64,000 nucleotides of DNA from Flagellimonas_A sp039592695 (GTDB lineage: Bacteria; Bacteroidota; Bacteroidia; Flavobacteriales; Flavobacteriaceae): the NCBI RefSeq assembly GCF_039592695.1, contig NZ_JBBUTK010000001.1:434001-498000 (forward strand), written 5' to 3'. Position numbers and translations under genes: made by a program. Below are positions 39,291 through 49,718 of this stretch, in pieces; position 1 is the stretch's first letter, and every line of letters begins with the position of its first letter. The notes beneath the pieces were generated by a model, which searched no databases, was not told the DNA's origin, and saw nothing but the letters and a program-made list of their open reading frames with translations.

Positions 39291-40408
39291 CGTTGGGGTA
39301 TGAGCTTGTAGATTCCTTTGCCTTCAATCGCCACGTAAATATAGCCATCAGGTCCCTGCTTTACATTGCGTACCCTGCCCGTGCCCTCCAATAGTTTTTC
39401 ACGGTACGTGATTTTGTTGTTCTTGATTTCCAGCCGTTCCAGATATTGAAAGGCCAACGAGCCAACCAAAAGATTGCCCTGCCAATCAGGGAATTTGTCT
39501 GATGTCACAAAGGCCATTCCGCAGGGTGCGATTGAAGGTGTCCACTGATAAAGTGGCTGTTCCATCCCGGGTCGTGTTGTTTCGTCGGTGATCTTGGTGC
39601 CGACATAGTTGATGCCGTAGGTGATGACTGGCCAACCATAGTTTTTGCCTTTTTCAACAACATTGATTTCGTCTCCACCTCGTGGGCCGTGTTCATGTGC
39701 CCAAAGTTTTCCTGTTTCTGGATGCAGTGCCAGCCCTTGCGGATTTCGATGTCCGTAGCTAAAAATGGCGGTTTTGGCTCCTGACCTGTTGACAAAAGGG
39801 TTGTCTTCTGGAATGCTTCCATCATCATTGATACGGTAGATTTTTCCACCGTCACGGGTGATGTCCTGTGGGTTTTCATCACGATTGCCACGATCACCGA
39901 TGGAGAAGTATAGGTATCCTTCGTTGTCGAATTCCAAACGAGAGCCAAAATGCTGGCCTCGACCCGTATTGGGCACTCCCTTGTAGAGCTGTTGGTGGTC
40001 GATCAGCCTGTTTCCTTCCAGTTTGGCACGCATGATGGCCGTATTTCCACCGCTTCCGCTTCCCTTTGAGGAGGAATAGGAGAAATAAATCCATCCATTT
40101 TTGTCATAATCAGGATGCAATTCCACATCCATAAATCCGCCCTGACCCCGCACATAAATCTCTGGAAGGTTGGAAATCAGGGTTTTATTTCCATTTTTGA
40201 AATGGATGAGTTCTCCGGCTTTTTCAGTGATCAGCATACTGCCATCAGACAAGAAGGCCATACCCCATGGATTCTGGAGGTCATCGATGAAGAGCACTGT
40301 TGAAAAATTGATTTCTTTGGGAACATTGATGCCCGAATCCTTTTTTTGAGCACAGGATGTGGTGAGCATTACAACGAAAAAATACAGGAAATACGCACTT
40401 TTTTTCAT
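39287..40408 (-). CDS. PQQ-dependent aldose sugar dehydrogenase-like lipoprotein
   Basis: 373 aa from the ATG at 40408; a longer frame to 40540 adds a non-signal segment and is rejected. Lipoprotein signal with Cys19 (VVMLTTSC). Six-bladed beta propeller of the GSDH/Asd type: NPWGMAFLSDGSMLITEKAGEL, GQGGFMDVELHPDY, HFGSRLEFDNEGYLYFSIGDRGNRDENPQD, SYGHRNPQGLALHPETGKLWAHEHGPRGGDEIN and SIAPCGMAF. Such enzymes oxidise aldoses with PQQ in the periplasm. The organism's ability to make PQQ is not shown here. Coupled to a cytochrome c gene. Confidence 0.92.
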   Translation of the reverse strand: MKKSAYFLYFFVVMLTTSCAQKKDSGINVPKEINFSTVLFIDDLQNPWGMAFLSDGSMLITEKAGELIHFKNGNKTLISNLPEIYVRGQGGFMDVELHPDYDKNGWIYFSYSSSKGSGSGGNTAIMRAKLEGNRLIDHQQLYKGVPNTGRGQHFGSRLEFDNEGYLYFSIGDRGNRDENPQDITRDGGKIYRINDDGSIPEDNPFVNRSGAKTAIFSYGHRNPQGLALHPETGKLWAHEHGPRGGDEINVVEKGKNYGWPVITYGINYVGTKITDETTRPGMEQPLYQWTPSIAPCGMAFVTSDKFPDWQGNLLVGSLAFQYLERLEIKNNKITYREKLLEGTGRVRNVKQGPDGYIYVAIEGKGIYKLIPQR

Positions 40409-40553
40409 AAATTCACGTTGAAAGAGAGTATTATATGGATGAATTGCGGTCTTTGTACCGAAGATAAAAATTAAGTTTCTATTGATTAAATAATTACAAC
40501 GCTGGAATATAAAGGTCCCCAAATCTGAATATTCTACCATAACAAATTAACCT

Positions 40554-43500
40554 ATGCTCTCTAGAAAACCAAGGCATACCTACTATGCCCTGCTGTTGGT
40601 ACTTATATCGATAGTTTTTTCTTCAGCAGTGGCGAACAATGAAGTTCGTAATCTCTTTTCTGAGGTCGTATTTTCTAATTCAAAAGAAAAGTCTGAAAAG
40701 GCAGACCCAATTGCATCTGAAGCTAAATTTGACGTTGTTGCAGATTCCCGTGCTCTTGAGAGCATGATGTTTATGACCATCATTCAAGGCGCTGATGAAG
40801 AGGTGGGCTGTAGTAATAACGGATTCACGGTCGCACGTTTCAACCTTTGTGGTGATTCTGATGACAGAACCATTTCGCTATCTGGCGGACCTTACGGTTC
40901 GGTGCATTGGCAGCTGTTGGGGGGGTCTTGCTCACCCGACATCAATGAAGACTGCCCGAATACCACTGTCTCTTGCTACACAACTGTTCAGACTGGGCAA
41001 ACATTTAATCTAGATGCCAGTACCATCCCAGCAGGCTCCGGGGCCGAGTTTCGCGTAGTTGCAGATGGTCAGCAATTCTTTTTTAAGGTCAAGAAAAGTA
41101 CCATTACCCAAACCTATGTAAAGCGTGATTACATCTGTGGTGTTGATGGCCGCATTCAGATCACCAACCTATCAAGTGCCTATGAATTCAGTATAGATGG
41201 CGGTACAAATTGGCAGACTTCCGCCATATTCGATGGCCTTGCACCAGGTACTTACAATATTATTGCCCGTTTACAGAACACGCCCAATACCTGTGAGTAT
41301 CCCTACGAACCTATCGTTATCGAACAGTTGGATATCAGTATGGATGTTGAATTTATAGACGCCCTATGTTTTGGGGATACGGGCAGCATCACAGTTACCG
41401 TAAACGATGTACCGGGACCGTACAAGTATACCCTGCTGGATGAAAATGGTGTGCCCCAAGAGTTTACAACCTTTATCACAACAAACCCATACACGTTCAG
41501 TGCTGTGGGTTTTGGCACGTATAGCGTTCAGGTAGAGACGCAGCAATGTACGGGTGACCCGGGCAATGGAATACCACCCCCTCGTCAAAATCTTGACATT
41601 AACGGGAATCCTATTATCATCGGTGACGGGGTCGTAGCGTTGACGGCCTCTACGGAAGTCAATGAAAGTTTGAGTTCAGAACCCGGTTGTGGTTCACCCA
41701 ATGTGGATATTATCTTAAGGACATCTGGAGGTACCCCACCATATACCTATACTGTTAATGGAGGGCCAGGCGGTACGTTTAGCCCACCCCAGACCACTTT
41801 TACCGTGAACACCGCGGGCACTTATGATTTTGTCATTACAGATGCCAATGGTTGTGACATAACTGCTTCTGCCGATGTTGAAGAATTGACACCGCCTGAT
41901 GTTACGGTCAGTGGTGTTGACGGTACATGTACCAATGGAGGGGCCCGATTGGAGTTCAATGTTATCGATGGAAAGGGTTATGACCTGAGTTTTAGGGCTA
42001 CACCCGCTGATGCTTGGAGCACAAGTCCATCAATTTCTGTACCCGCAGGCACCTATGGCGCAAGTAATCCCACTGGGCCGATCGAGGTCTTATACGAACA
42101 AGGAGGGTTCAGTTGTATTCTGGAAATCACAACAGATGTCACGGTAACTGAAACAGGTGCCATAAACGGTGCCGATCCCACTTTTGTAGACCGTTCTTGT
42201 AATGGTTCGGGGGGTGTTGACAATGGTTCCATTACTTTTCCAGGTGCTTATTCGGGTGCTGGTGGCGGACCTTATGAGTTCAGTATCAACGGCTCTGACT
42301 TTTTTCCACAGCAAGTATTCAACAACCTACCATCGGGAACATACACTCCAGCTGTGCGAAATGCTTCAGGATGCCGTCGCGATTTTACGGCAATCACCAT
42401 TGCTGATGTAGACCCACCGACCGACATCACTTTTACGCAGAGCAACACGAATTGTGCGGCCAACACCTCTGATGTACAATTGACGGCCACGGCAAATTTT
42501 GCCATTGCCACTTATGAGGTTATCAGTCCGGTAACAATTAACAACGGCGGTAGTGACACCTTTACAGGGTTGACCAACAATGTCAACCATGTGTTCAGAA
42601 TTACGGACATCAATGGTTGTACATACGAAGAAAGCTTTACCCCAGCGGTTATCAGTACGATTCGGGCACGGGTCAAATCAGGAGGGGACCTGCGGGTTTG
42701 CCCGACTGCTACCGATGGCAATGCCACTTTTTTGGTCGATGGTTTTGCCAATACCTATTCCTATACGGTCACTCCGGGCGGATTCAGCGGTACGGGAGAA
42801 AGCGGTCTTGAGGTTCCGATTACAGGTTTGGGCGCAAATACCTATACCATTACGGTAACCGATGATGATACAGGTTGTACCGATACGGCCAGTGTCACGG
42901 TGGTTGAGCCTTCATCACCTTTGACACTCAATGCCAATGTCACCGATATGAGCTGTCAGAACAACAACGTTGGTCGTGTAGAAGCTTTGGCATCCGGTGG
43001 ATTTGGCAGTTATCGCTATGAATTGGATTGGCCAACACCACCGGGAATCACGCAAGGCCCAAAAAGCGGGCGTTTCTTCGGTAATCTGACCGCTGAGGGC
43101 ATGTACACCTTGACAGTGACCGATTCTGAAGGATGTACAGCTACGACAACGTTTAACCTGAGTGAAGTTGACCCACCAACTATTGCCCTTGGCCCCGTTG
43201 ATTATTGTTTCGGCCCGGGCGATGATGCGGCCATCACAGTGACTTCGACTGCGGGTAGTGCCCCAATCGCTTCACACCAATATCGAATTAATGGGGGAGC
43301 CTTGCAGGGAAGTCCGACATTTAATGGCTTGGTGCCCGGCACTTATACGGTTGAGGTGGTCGATGGCAATAATTGTACCGATGACTTGCAGGTGACCATT
43401 CCGCCCCAGATACAGATCAGTCTGAATTTAATTACGGAGATTCCTTGTGGCGGTAATGGAGAAATGGGCATTTCAATAAGTGGCGGTGATATTTCCACTT

Positions 43501-46500
43501 TAGCAAGTACGTCATACACCATTTTTCGTGATGGAGTTGCAGTAGCAGGACATACTGGTAATGTACTGCCTTCGAATCCTTTCAACTATACGGTACCATT
43601 GGGTCAAGACGGTGATTATACTGTTGAAGTTACCGATAACAATGGCTGTACAAATACCTCTCCGCCCTTGACGTTCACTGCGCCAGTGCCGATTACGGCC
43701 ACTGCCAATGCGGTTGGCCCAAGTTGTGGCGATGCTTCCAGTGGATATGTAGAGATTATTCCTGATGTTTCTACAGGCACCCCTGCTTTTCAAGTAATTT
43801 TTGCCCCTCAGGGCACAGGTCTGGTCGATAGTCCTTTTGACGCTTCACAGCCTCCAGGATTTACCTACAGTTCGCAGACCATCTATTCGGGACTTTCCTC
43901 AGGAACTTATGAATATATCGTAAAGGATGCCCGAAACTGTACAACGGGGGTTCAGACCGTTACCGTGGTAGATGATTTGACAAACCCACCTGATGCGAAC
44001 ATAACGCCCATAGATGCAACTTGTAGTGGAGCAATAGTGTCTGGTGGTATTACCATTAACAGTATCACAGATGGTTCGCCAAACTTTACCATTATCATTG
44101 AAGATAATTTTGGCAATGAATTTATTCGAAGGGAAAATGTAAGCTTAGCGGATTTGCCATTGGCTATAACCGATCCTTCCCTTATTCAAGGAAACTATAC
44201 GGTCATCACATTGGACTCTAGAGGTTGTATTGATCAGGATACAGTAAGTATCGGCTCTTCCACTGTTGATATTGTGCCTGATTTCGATGTTCCTGATAGT
44301 TGTGTTGCTGGACTATTGCCACAATGTGTGGATATTGTAGGGGGTACAGGTCCATTTGAGATTCGATTGGTTGAGATTCCTGCCAATCCATTTGTTTCCC
44401 CCAATAGTGGGGCGAGAAGACATTGCTTTGCAGATTTGGTGCCCGGTGCCTCGTACACCGTAGAAGTTCTGGATACTGCAACCAATTGTACCTACATTGA
44501 GACAGTCGATGTACCTGATGAGTCAGGCGATATCGATGTTGCGTTGTCAATTGATAATGGCAATTGTAATGGTGATGACGTAGAGCTGGATTATACCATT
44601 CCAGCGACTGCAACTGGCCCTTTTGATATCGTTATCAGAAATTTGGATACTGGTGCTATTGTGTACGAAACCTCTCCTACAACGACCAATTTTACAGATA
44701 CTTTTTTGGTACCCCAAGGGCCTTATTCCATATCAGTTGTCGATACAGGTACGAATTGTACGGGCGGCGATGAAATCGAGGCCACCTTGAACATGCCCCG
44801 TGTGGATGTCATCGACAACCAAAATGCAAACTGTAACGAATTGGGCCAATTGACGTTTAGGGGTAGTGGCGGTAGTCCGTATGCTCCGGGAGTACTTCCA
44901 AATGATTCTCCGTATGAGTATGCCGTGGTACCCCAAGGTACTCCACCGACGTATCCTGGAGATTATGGCGTAGAAACAACAGTGGCCTTACCAGGTTCAT
45001 TGGCCCCCGGTACTGCTTATGATATTTGGGTTCGTGATTCTCGGGGTTGTGAGTTCCAGACTTCTGCTACCGTGGTACAGTTGGATCCTGATCTGCCCAT
45101 TCCGACAATTTCGGTGAACAACCAGTGCGATGTTACCCCTCCTGTGGGTGGTTTCCAGATAGATGTGACCATGCCGGCAAATATTGACAATCCAACCTTC
45201 ACATTGGGTGGACAAACCTTGGTTCCTGCCTATGATGGAATCAATCCCACAACGGCAACCTTCAACGTCCCTAGTGTAGGAGTTTATGATGTGTATGTAG
45301 TGGATTCAAATGGTTGTGATGTTGATACAACTGCCGAAGTATATCAGATTCTTTCGGCTTCCGGTGGCTTTTCCACAGATCCTACCTGTGAGGACGCTGA
45401 CGGAATCATCACCATTGTTGCCAATGGTGGTAGTGGCGATTTCACCTATCGTCTTACGGGAACGGATTTTAATTCCAATGCCGTTGATATTACCGATCCC
45501 AATGCGGATGGCATCTTTGAAAACATAGCCCCGGGAACTTATCAGGTTGTCGTGACTGATAATTTGGTGACCGATGGCACCAACAATTGTACTGCTACGG
45601 TCAGTAGTATCATTGCCGACGCTCCGGTACTACCATTAATCGCTGATACGGGAGAAAGCGATGTGAGTTGTAATGGTGCCGCTGATGGTAGTATCAGTGT
45701 GGTATTGAGCCCAGGTACGGATGTAGATGGAATTGCCGAATATAGGCTCTACCAAAATACCACCTTGCCTTTATCCGGTACGGAAACCCCCGACGCTACC
45801 AATACGTCAGGCTCTTTTGACAATCTTGACCCATTTACGTACGTCGTTCAGGTGGTGACCGATAAGGGATGTACCGCTGAAGCCCAAGTAACAATTGACG
45901 AACCGCCCGTATTCGAAATTACGGCCACAGATGAGACGCTGACCTGTGAAAATGGCACCAACCGTTTCAGTACAGCGACAATTTCAGCAAGTATAGTCGG
46001 TACGAATATTGGAAATGGAGCACCCTACGGATATCGTATTGCGCCCACTGGAGTAACTCCCACTGATAGTTATCAGAGTAGTCCAGATTTTGATATCGTA
46101 GACAATGGTACTGATCAAGACATTACGATTTATGCCATTGATGCCAATGGTTGTGAATCGCAAGTGGATATTACCGTATTTGCACCTACGGATGTCGTAC
46201 CGAGTATCGCACAAGTGACCCCATTGACCTGTGCAGTTGATGAAAGGGTACGTATTGATGTGGTCGGAACTACAAATTTCACGGTCATTACCTCTGGACC
46301 TTCGGGCACCACTGTGGCAGATGTGACACAATCCAGTGGAACTTTTGACTTTGTTGACTTACCAGCACCAGGAGACTATTTAATTGAAGTACAGGACAAT
46401 AGCCCAGGGGGTTGTAGTTATCCGCTTCCGGTGTATACGGTAGTGCCACCGATAAGTCCCACCGTTGTTATTTCAGAGGCCAATCCTGTGTTGTGTTTCG

Positions 46501-49187
46501 GTGATTCCAACGGCGCCTTGAATATAGAGGTCACAGATTACGTGGGCACCAGATACAGTTATGAAGCTTTTTTGTTGGATGTTGGTGGAAACCGCATTGT
46601 TCCAGCACAGGCTTCAGGAAACTTTGATACCTCGGTGGCAAATCCAGAAACGATTACAGGCCTTCCCGGAGGAAATTATGTGGTTGATATCGTGTCATTG
46701 GATGACCCAGAATGTCCGGCCACCAGTAATGTGGCCACGGTACGAACGCCCAATGGGCCATTGGTGCCAGATGCAGTTGAAATCGGTAATGTTGCCTGTA
46801 CGGATGATAACGGTGTGATTGAAGCCAATCTGAATGGTGGATGGGATACTGCACCCTATGAATATCGATTGCTATTTGACAGCGATAGTGATGGTACTTA
46901 TGAAACCGAAGAAGTTACGTGGAGCAACAACAATAGGTTTGAAAACCTTTCCAGCGGAGATTACCGTGTTGAATTTAGGGATGTAGAAGGATGTCCAGCT
47001 ACATTTGACATAACCCTCGACCCCATTGACCCTATACAGGCAGGTATTCGTGAGCCACAAGCATTGGTGTGCCCTGATGGAAACAATGCGGTTCTAGAGG
47101 CCTATGACCCAACAACAGGTGATGCTGTCACGGCTATTGCTGGGGCAACTGGTGGTGTGGCCGGTGCAGGTTACAAATACCAGTTGATTTATTTGGGAAG
47201 TAACAATATTGCAGATGAACTTTCCCGAAGCGGTCTGCAAGATTCTCCAACATTTGTGGGTGCCACTGGTGGATTCATCAGTGAAGGTTGGTATGCCATT
47301 GAAGTTTCTTCAAGTTTTGGCTGTGTCGGTGTGACTGTTCCTTATTATGTGGATCCGCCACCACCGGTTATTCCTACGTTGGTTCAGGTACAGGCACCTG
47401 GTTGCGGTGGGCTCGGTCAAATGCGTTTGTCGATAACAAATCCAGAAGTTGGCTTTGAATATGAGTATCGCCCTGTGGGTGCTGCACCATCAGACCCGTT
47501 CACTTCTATGGGTGTGGGCAATACCTCGGTATTGATTGATGGTGGACCAGGATTTTATCAATTCGAGGTGCGAAAAGTAAATGCCACCGATACCTGTGGT
47601 ACCATAGACTCTAACGGACTTACTTTGGTCGATGCCCAAAATATTGACTTGGTGGTCAACCAACCCGATGATATATCGTGTTCGAATGAAATAGATGGGC
47701 GTATCGAATCGTTTTCTTCGGGTGGTGTGGGTTTCAATACCTATACGTTATATTTGGGCGACCCTGTTGATGCCTTTAGTCCAGCTCCGTCGGCCGTGGT
47801 GGTTGACTCGAATGACTTCGGTACCTTTGAAGGTCTTGATGCTTCACCTGACTACTATGTTGCAGTAATTAGTGGTGCGACCTGTCAAGAAATTGAGGGC
47901 CCTTTTGAGGTAGCTCGTCCTGAACCCATTGTTTATACTGCTTCTGCAACACCGATAACCTGTAATGGTGAGGAAGATGGTACGATTACCGTCGAGGTGA
48001 CCAGCGGAGGTGTGGGGCTTGTACAGTTTGCCATCAGTCCAAATTTTAATGAATTTTTCAGCGACCCAGCAAACTCTGGAGTCTTTACATTCGAGGATTT
48101 GGAAGGGGATGTCAATGGCCGCGCCTACACTATCTTGATACAAGATTCTGAAGGATGTTCAGAGACCGCGATTGTTGAGGTCTTTGAGCCCTCTGAATTG
48201 CAGGTTTCTGCCACACAAACCCCTGAGATATGTCTTGGCTTTGCAGATGGAACCGCCCAATTGAACATTACTGGTGGTACGCCTTTTGTTGACACTACAG
48301 GAGTAGAATACTACGAAGTGAGCATGAACTCATCCGATGATGCCGATTTCGCTAGAAACGACACCTTATTCTTTGACGGACTTCTTGGTGGTGAGTCGTA
48401 TGTATTCTTCGTTCGTGATGCCAATGGCTGTGTCACCAATATTGTTGTACCGATTGACATAGGTGTTGATATTGCCGCTGAAGCCGTGGTTGAATATGGT
48501 TGTGAGGGTATTTTTCCAAACAATAGCACGACCATAGTCTCACAAAATGGCACATCATTCAATGATGTATTGTTTTCTTTGGATGTAGATGATATTACCG
48601 TTGCCAATACTGAGAGAAGCTGGGGTGACTTGCCTGCAGGTGACCATACGGTATACCTGTACCATGCAAACGGTTGTGCCACTTTTGTAGAGTTTACCAT
48701 TGATGCATACGACCCATTGACCGTTGAAGCTGCAAAGACAGGACCCGATGAGGTTACGGTTACGGCAACTGGCGGATTTGGAAACTACGAATATTTCTTC
48801 CAGGGTGAATCCACGGGAAGCAATAATATTTTCAATATCAGTTATGATGCCACCATTAATATTAGGGTGGTGGATGAAAGAGGTTGCGTTGCCAATTTGG
48901 TTTTTCCATTTGATTTTGATGGCATGGTCGATTTCCCCAATTTCTTCACCCCTGATGGCGATAACATGAATGATGAATGGTTCCCGAGAAATCGTGAATT
49001 CTTCCCCAATATTGAAGTCATTATCTACGATAGGTATGGTAGGGTAGTGGCCCGTTTGGACCAAGTGGAGAAATGGGATGGAAATTATGAAGGTAACCCT
49101 TTACCAACAGGAGATTACTGGTATGTAGTCTTCGCCAACGATAATGAAAAGCAACAATACGTAGGTCATTTTACCTTGTATCGATAA
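40554..49187 (+). CDS. Giant SprB-repeat adhesin with T9SS type B sorting domain (adhesin 1)
   Basis: 2877 aa. Signal peptide (YYALLLVLISIVFSSAVA), then an N-terminal region of about 120 residues, then some dozens of SprB-like beta repeats of about 80-100 residues, each with a Cys-Xn-DG/NG core and a DxxGC end, for example CNGEEDGTITVEVTSGG, CLGFADGTAQLNITGG, CNGAADGSISVVL and SSFGC/DANGC ends. The C-terminus (about 2790-2877) is a gliding-motility/CHU_C domain: FPNFFTPDGDNMNDEWFP, VIIYDRYGRVVARL, GDYWYVVF, VGHFTLYR, used for type IX secretion (type B). SprB-type proteins move on the cell surface in gliding. No adjacent PorP/SprF partner gene is present. A rho-independent terminator follows. 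Confidence 0.94.
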   Translation: MLSRKPRHTYYALLLVLISIVFSSAVANNEVRNLFSEVVFSNSKEKSEKADPIASEAKFDVVADSRALESMMFMTIIQGADEEVGCSNNGFTVARFNLCGDSDDRTISLSGGPYGSVHWQLLGGSCSPDINEDCPNTTVSCYTTVQTGQTFNLDASTIPAGSGAEFRVVADGQQFFFKVKKSTITQTYVKRDYICGVDGRIQITNLSSAYEFSIDGGTNWQTSAIFDGLAPGTYNIIARLQNTPNTCEYPYEPIVIEQLDISMDVEFIDALCFGDTGSITVTVNDVPGPYKYTLLDENGVPQEFTTFITTNPYTFSAVGFGTYSVQVETQQCTGDPGNGIPPPRQNLDINGNPIIIGDGVVALTASTEVNESLSSEPGCGSPNVDIILRTSGGTPPYTYTVNGGPGGTFSPPQTTFTVNTAGTYDFVITDANGCDITASADVEELTPPDVTVSGVDGTCTNGGARLEFNVIDGKGYDLSFRATPADAWSTSPSISVPAGTYGASNPTGPIEVLYEQGGFSCILEITTDVTVTETGAINGADPTFVDRSCNGSGGVDNGSITFPGAYSGAGGGPYEFSINGSDFFPQQVFNNLPSGTYTPAVRNASGCRRDFTAITIADVDPPTDITFTQSNTNCAANTSDVQLTATANFAIATYEVISPVTINNGGSDTFTGLTNNVNHVFRITDINGCTYEESFTPAVISTIRARVKSGGDLRVCPTATDGNATFLVDGFANTYSYTVTPGGFSGTGESGLEVPITGLGANTYTITVTDDDTGCTDTASVTVVEPSSPLTLNANVTDMSCQNNNVGRVEALASGGFGSYRYELDWPTPPGITQGPKSGRFFGNLTAEGMYTLTVTDSEGCTATTTFNLSEVDPPTIALGPVDYCFGPGDDAAITVTSTAGSAPIASHQYRINGGALQGSPTFNGLVPGTYTVEVVDGNNCTDDLQVTIPPQIQISLNLITEIPCGGNGEMGISISGGDISTLASTSYTIFRDGVAVAGHTGNVLPSNPFNYTVPLGQDGDYTVEVTDNNGCTNTSPPLTFTAPVPITATANAVGPSCGDASSGYVEIIPDVSTGTPAFQVIFAPQGTGLVDSPFDASQPPGFTYSSQTIYSGLSSGTYEYIVKDARNCTTGVQTVTVVDDLTNPPDANITPIDATCSGAIVSGGITINSITDGSPNFTIIIEDNFGNEFIRRENVSLADLPLAITDPSLIQGNYTVITLDSRGCIDQDTVSIGSSTVDIVPDFDVPDSCVAGLLPQCVDIVGGTGPFEIRLVEIPANPFVSPNSGARRHCFADLVPGASYTVEVLDTATNCTYIETVDVPDESGDIDVALSIDNGNCNGDDVELDYTIPATATGPFDIVIRNLDTGAIVYETSPTTTNFTDTFLVPQGPYSISVVDTGTNCTGGDEIEATLNMPRVDVIDNQNANCNELGQLTFRGSGGSPYAPGVLPNDSPYEYAVVPQGTPPTYPGDYGVETTVALPGSLAPGTAYDIWVRDSRGCEFQTSATVVQLDPDLPIPTISVNNQCDVTPPVGGFQIDVTMPANIDNPTFTLGGQTLVPAYDGINPTTATFNVPSVGVYDVYVVDSNGCDVDTTAEVYQILSASGGFSTDPTCEDADGIITIVANGGSGDFTYRLTGTDFNSNAVDITDPNADGIFENIAPGTYQVVVTDNLVTDGTNNCTATVSSIIADAPVLPLIADTGESDVSCNGAADGSISVVLSPGTDVDGIAEYRLYQNTTLPLSGTETPDATNTSGSFDNLDPFTYVVQVVTDKGCTAEAQVTIDEPPVFEITATDETLTCENGTNRFSTATISASIVGTNIGNGAPYGYRIAPTGVTPTDSYQSSPDFDIVDNGTDQDITIYAIDANGCESQVDITVFAPTDVVPSIAQVTPLTCAVDERVRIDVVGTTNFTVITSGPSGTTVADVTQSSGTFDFVDLPAPGDYLIEVQDNSPGGCSYPLPVYTVVPPISPTVVISEANPVLCFGDSNGALNIEVTDYVGTRYSYEAFLLDVGGNRIVPAQASGNFDTSVANPETITGLPGGNYVVDIVSLDDPECPATSNVATVRTPNGPLVPDAVEIGNVACTDDNGVIEANLNGGWDTAPYEYRLLFDSDSDGTYETEEVTWSNNNRFENLSSGDYRVEFRDVEGCPATFDITLDPIDPIQAGIREPQALVCPDGNNAVLEAYDPTTGDAVTAIAGATGGVAGAGYKYQLIYLGSNNIADELSRSGLQDSPTFVGATGGFISEGWYAIEVSSSFGCVGVTVPYYVDPPPPVIPTLVQVQAPGCGGLGQMRLSITNPEVGFEYEYRPVGAAPSDPFTSMGVGNTSVLIDGGPGFYQFEVRKVNATDTCGTIDSNGLTLVDAQNIDLVVNQPDDISCSNEIDGRIESFSSGGVGFNTYTLYLGDPVDAFSPAPSAVVVDSNDFGTFEGLDASPDYYVAVISGATCQEIEGPFEVARPEPIVYTASATPITCNGEEDGTITVEVTSGGVGLVQFAISPNFNEFFSDPANSGVFTFEDLEGDVNGRAYTILIQDSEGCSETAIVEVFEPSELQVSATQTPEICLGFADGTAQLNITGGTPFVDTTGVEYYEVSMNSSDDADFARNDTLFFDGLLGGESYVFFVRDANGCVTNIVVPIDIGVDIAAEAVVEYGCEGIFPNNSTTIVSQNGTSFNDVLFSLDVDDITVANTERSWGDLPAGDHTVYLYHANGCATFVEFTIDAYDPLTVEAAKTGPDEVTVTATGGFGNYEYFFQGESTGSNNIFNISYDATINIRVVDERGCVANLVFPFDFDGMVDFPNFFTPDGDNMNDEWFPRNREFFPNIEVIIYDRYGRVVARLDQVEKWDGNYEGNPLPTGDYWYVVFANDNEKQQYVGHFTLYR

Positions 49188-49210
49188 AGAAAGATGATAA
49201 AATTAAATTT

Positions 49211-49245
49211 AAAAGGCATCCATGGATTTGGATGCTTTTTCTTTT
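49211..49245 (+). terminator. Rho-independent terminator of adhesin 1
   Basis: AAAAGGCATCCA / TGGATGCTTTTT forms a 12-bp stem (one G-U) with a 6-nt loop, followed by more T residues (CTTTT). It begins 24 nt after the adhesin stop and before the tRNA. Confidence 0.85.
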
Positions 49246-49277
49246 GGATTTAATGTTTATTTTTGCACTCTTATTTT

Positions 49278-49352
49278 CGGGATGTGGCGCAGCCCGGTTA
49301 GCGCACACGCCTGGGGGGCGTGGGGTCGCAGGTTCAAATCCTGTCATCCCGA
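49278..49352 (+). tRNA. tRNA-Pro (anticodon GGG)
   Basis: The 75-nt sequence folds as acceptor CGGGATG/CATCCCG, D stem GCGC/GCGC, anticodon stem CACGC/GCGTG with loop CTGGGGG (anticodon GGG, 49313-49315), variable GGGTC, and T stem GCAGG/CCTGT around TTCAAAT. The discriminator is A. CCA is not encoded (the next bases are CTC). Every stem pairs, with one G-U in the T stem. Confidence 0.95.
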
Positions 49353-49366
49353 CTCATCTTTTCAAT

Positions 49367-49400
49367 ACTCTGGTAGTCTTTCGATTATCAGAGTTTTTTA
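49367..49400 (+). terminator. Terminator after tRNA-Pro
   Basis: ACTCTGGTA (49367-49375) pairs with TATCAGAGT (49386-49394), with one G-U, followed by TTTTTTA. It starts 15 nt after the tRNA 3' end. Confidence 0.75.
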
Positions 49401-49579
49401 TTTCATATACTAACATGCTGGATTACAAATTCTTTCCGGAGATGACCATTACGTAAAATTATTCTAAAAACGAATTATTTTAACAGCTATTTGCATCGAT
49501 AGTGATAAATTTTATTCGTTTAGAATTAGCGTTATATCGAACTATTAAATAAATTTATACTTCATAAGTAGGTTAAGTA

Positions 49580-49609
49580 CACATTTCGCACTTTTCTGGG
49601 CGAGATGTG
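49580..49609. other. Hairpin CACATTTCGC / GCGAGATGTG
   Basis: A 10-bp stem (one G-U) with a 10-nt loop, 15 nt before the strong terminator-like hairpin. Possibly part of a structured small RNA or of the adhesin 2 transcript's 3' end. Confidence 0.45.
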
Positions 49610-49624
49610 AATTATGAAACTTCT

Positions 49625-49654
49625 GAAAGGGGGCGTTGGGGAACGCCCCCTTTC
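49625..49654. terminator. Strong G/C hairpin, probable terminator
   Basis: GAAAGGGGGCGTT / AACGCCCCCTTTC is a perfect 13-bp stem with a GGGG loop. On the plus strand it continues TTATTT, an imperfect T tract. On the minus strand it lies 64 nt after the adhesin 2 stop and could end that transcript. Its true direction is uncertain. Confidence 0.7.
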
Positions 49655-49718
49655 TTATTTGATGCATTGGTAAAGCGAACAGCTGGTAACAACTCCAGAT
49701 TGTTTTGTTCAATAGGTG

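Larger units (their letters stand above)
49353..49718. other. Gene-free 366-bp gap after the tRNA
   Basis: No supported ORF lies here. It holds the tRNA terminator (49367-49400), an A/T-rich stretch (about 49430-49570), a hairpin (49580-49609) and a very strong G/C hairpin (49625-49654). The two distal hairpins have no gene upstream on the plus strand apart from the already terminated tRNA; see the findings. Confidence 0.7.

Noticed and set aside
49278..49352. tRNA-Pro as an integration site with an attached island
   Set aside because: No integrase and no repeated tRNA 3' end was found in the flanking adhesins or gap.
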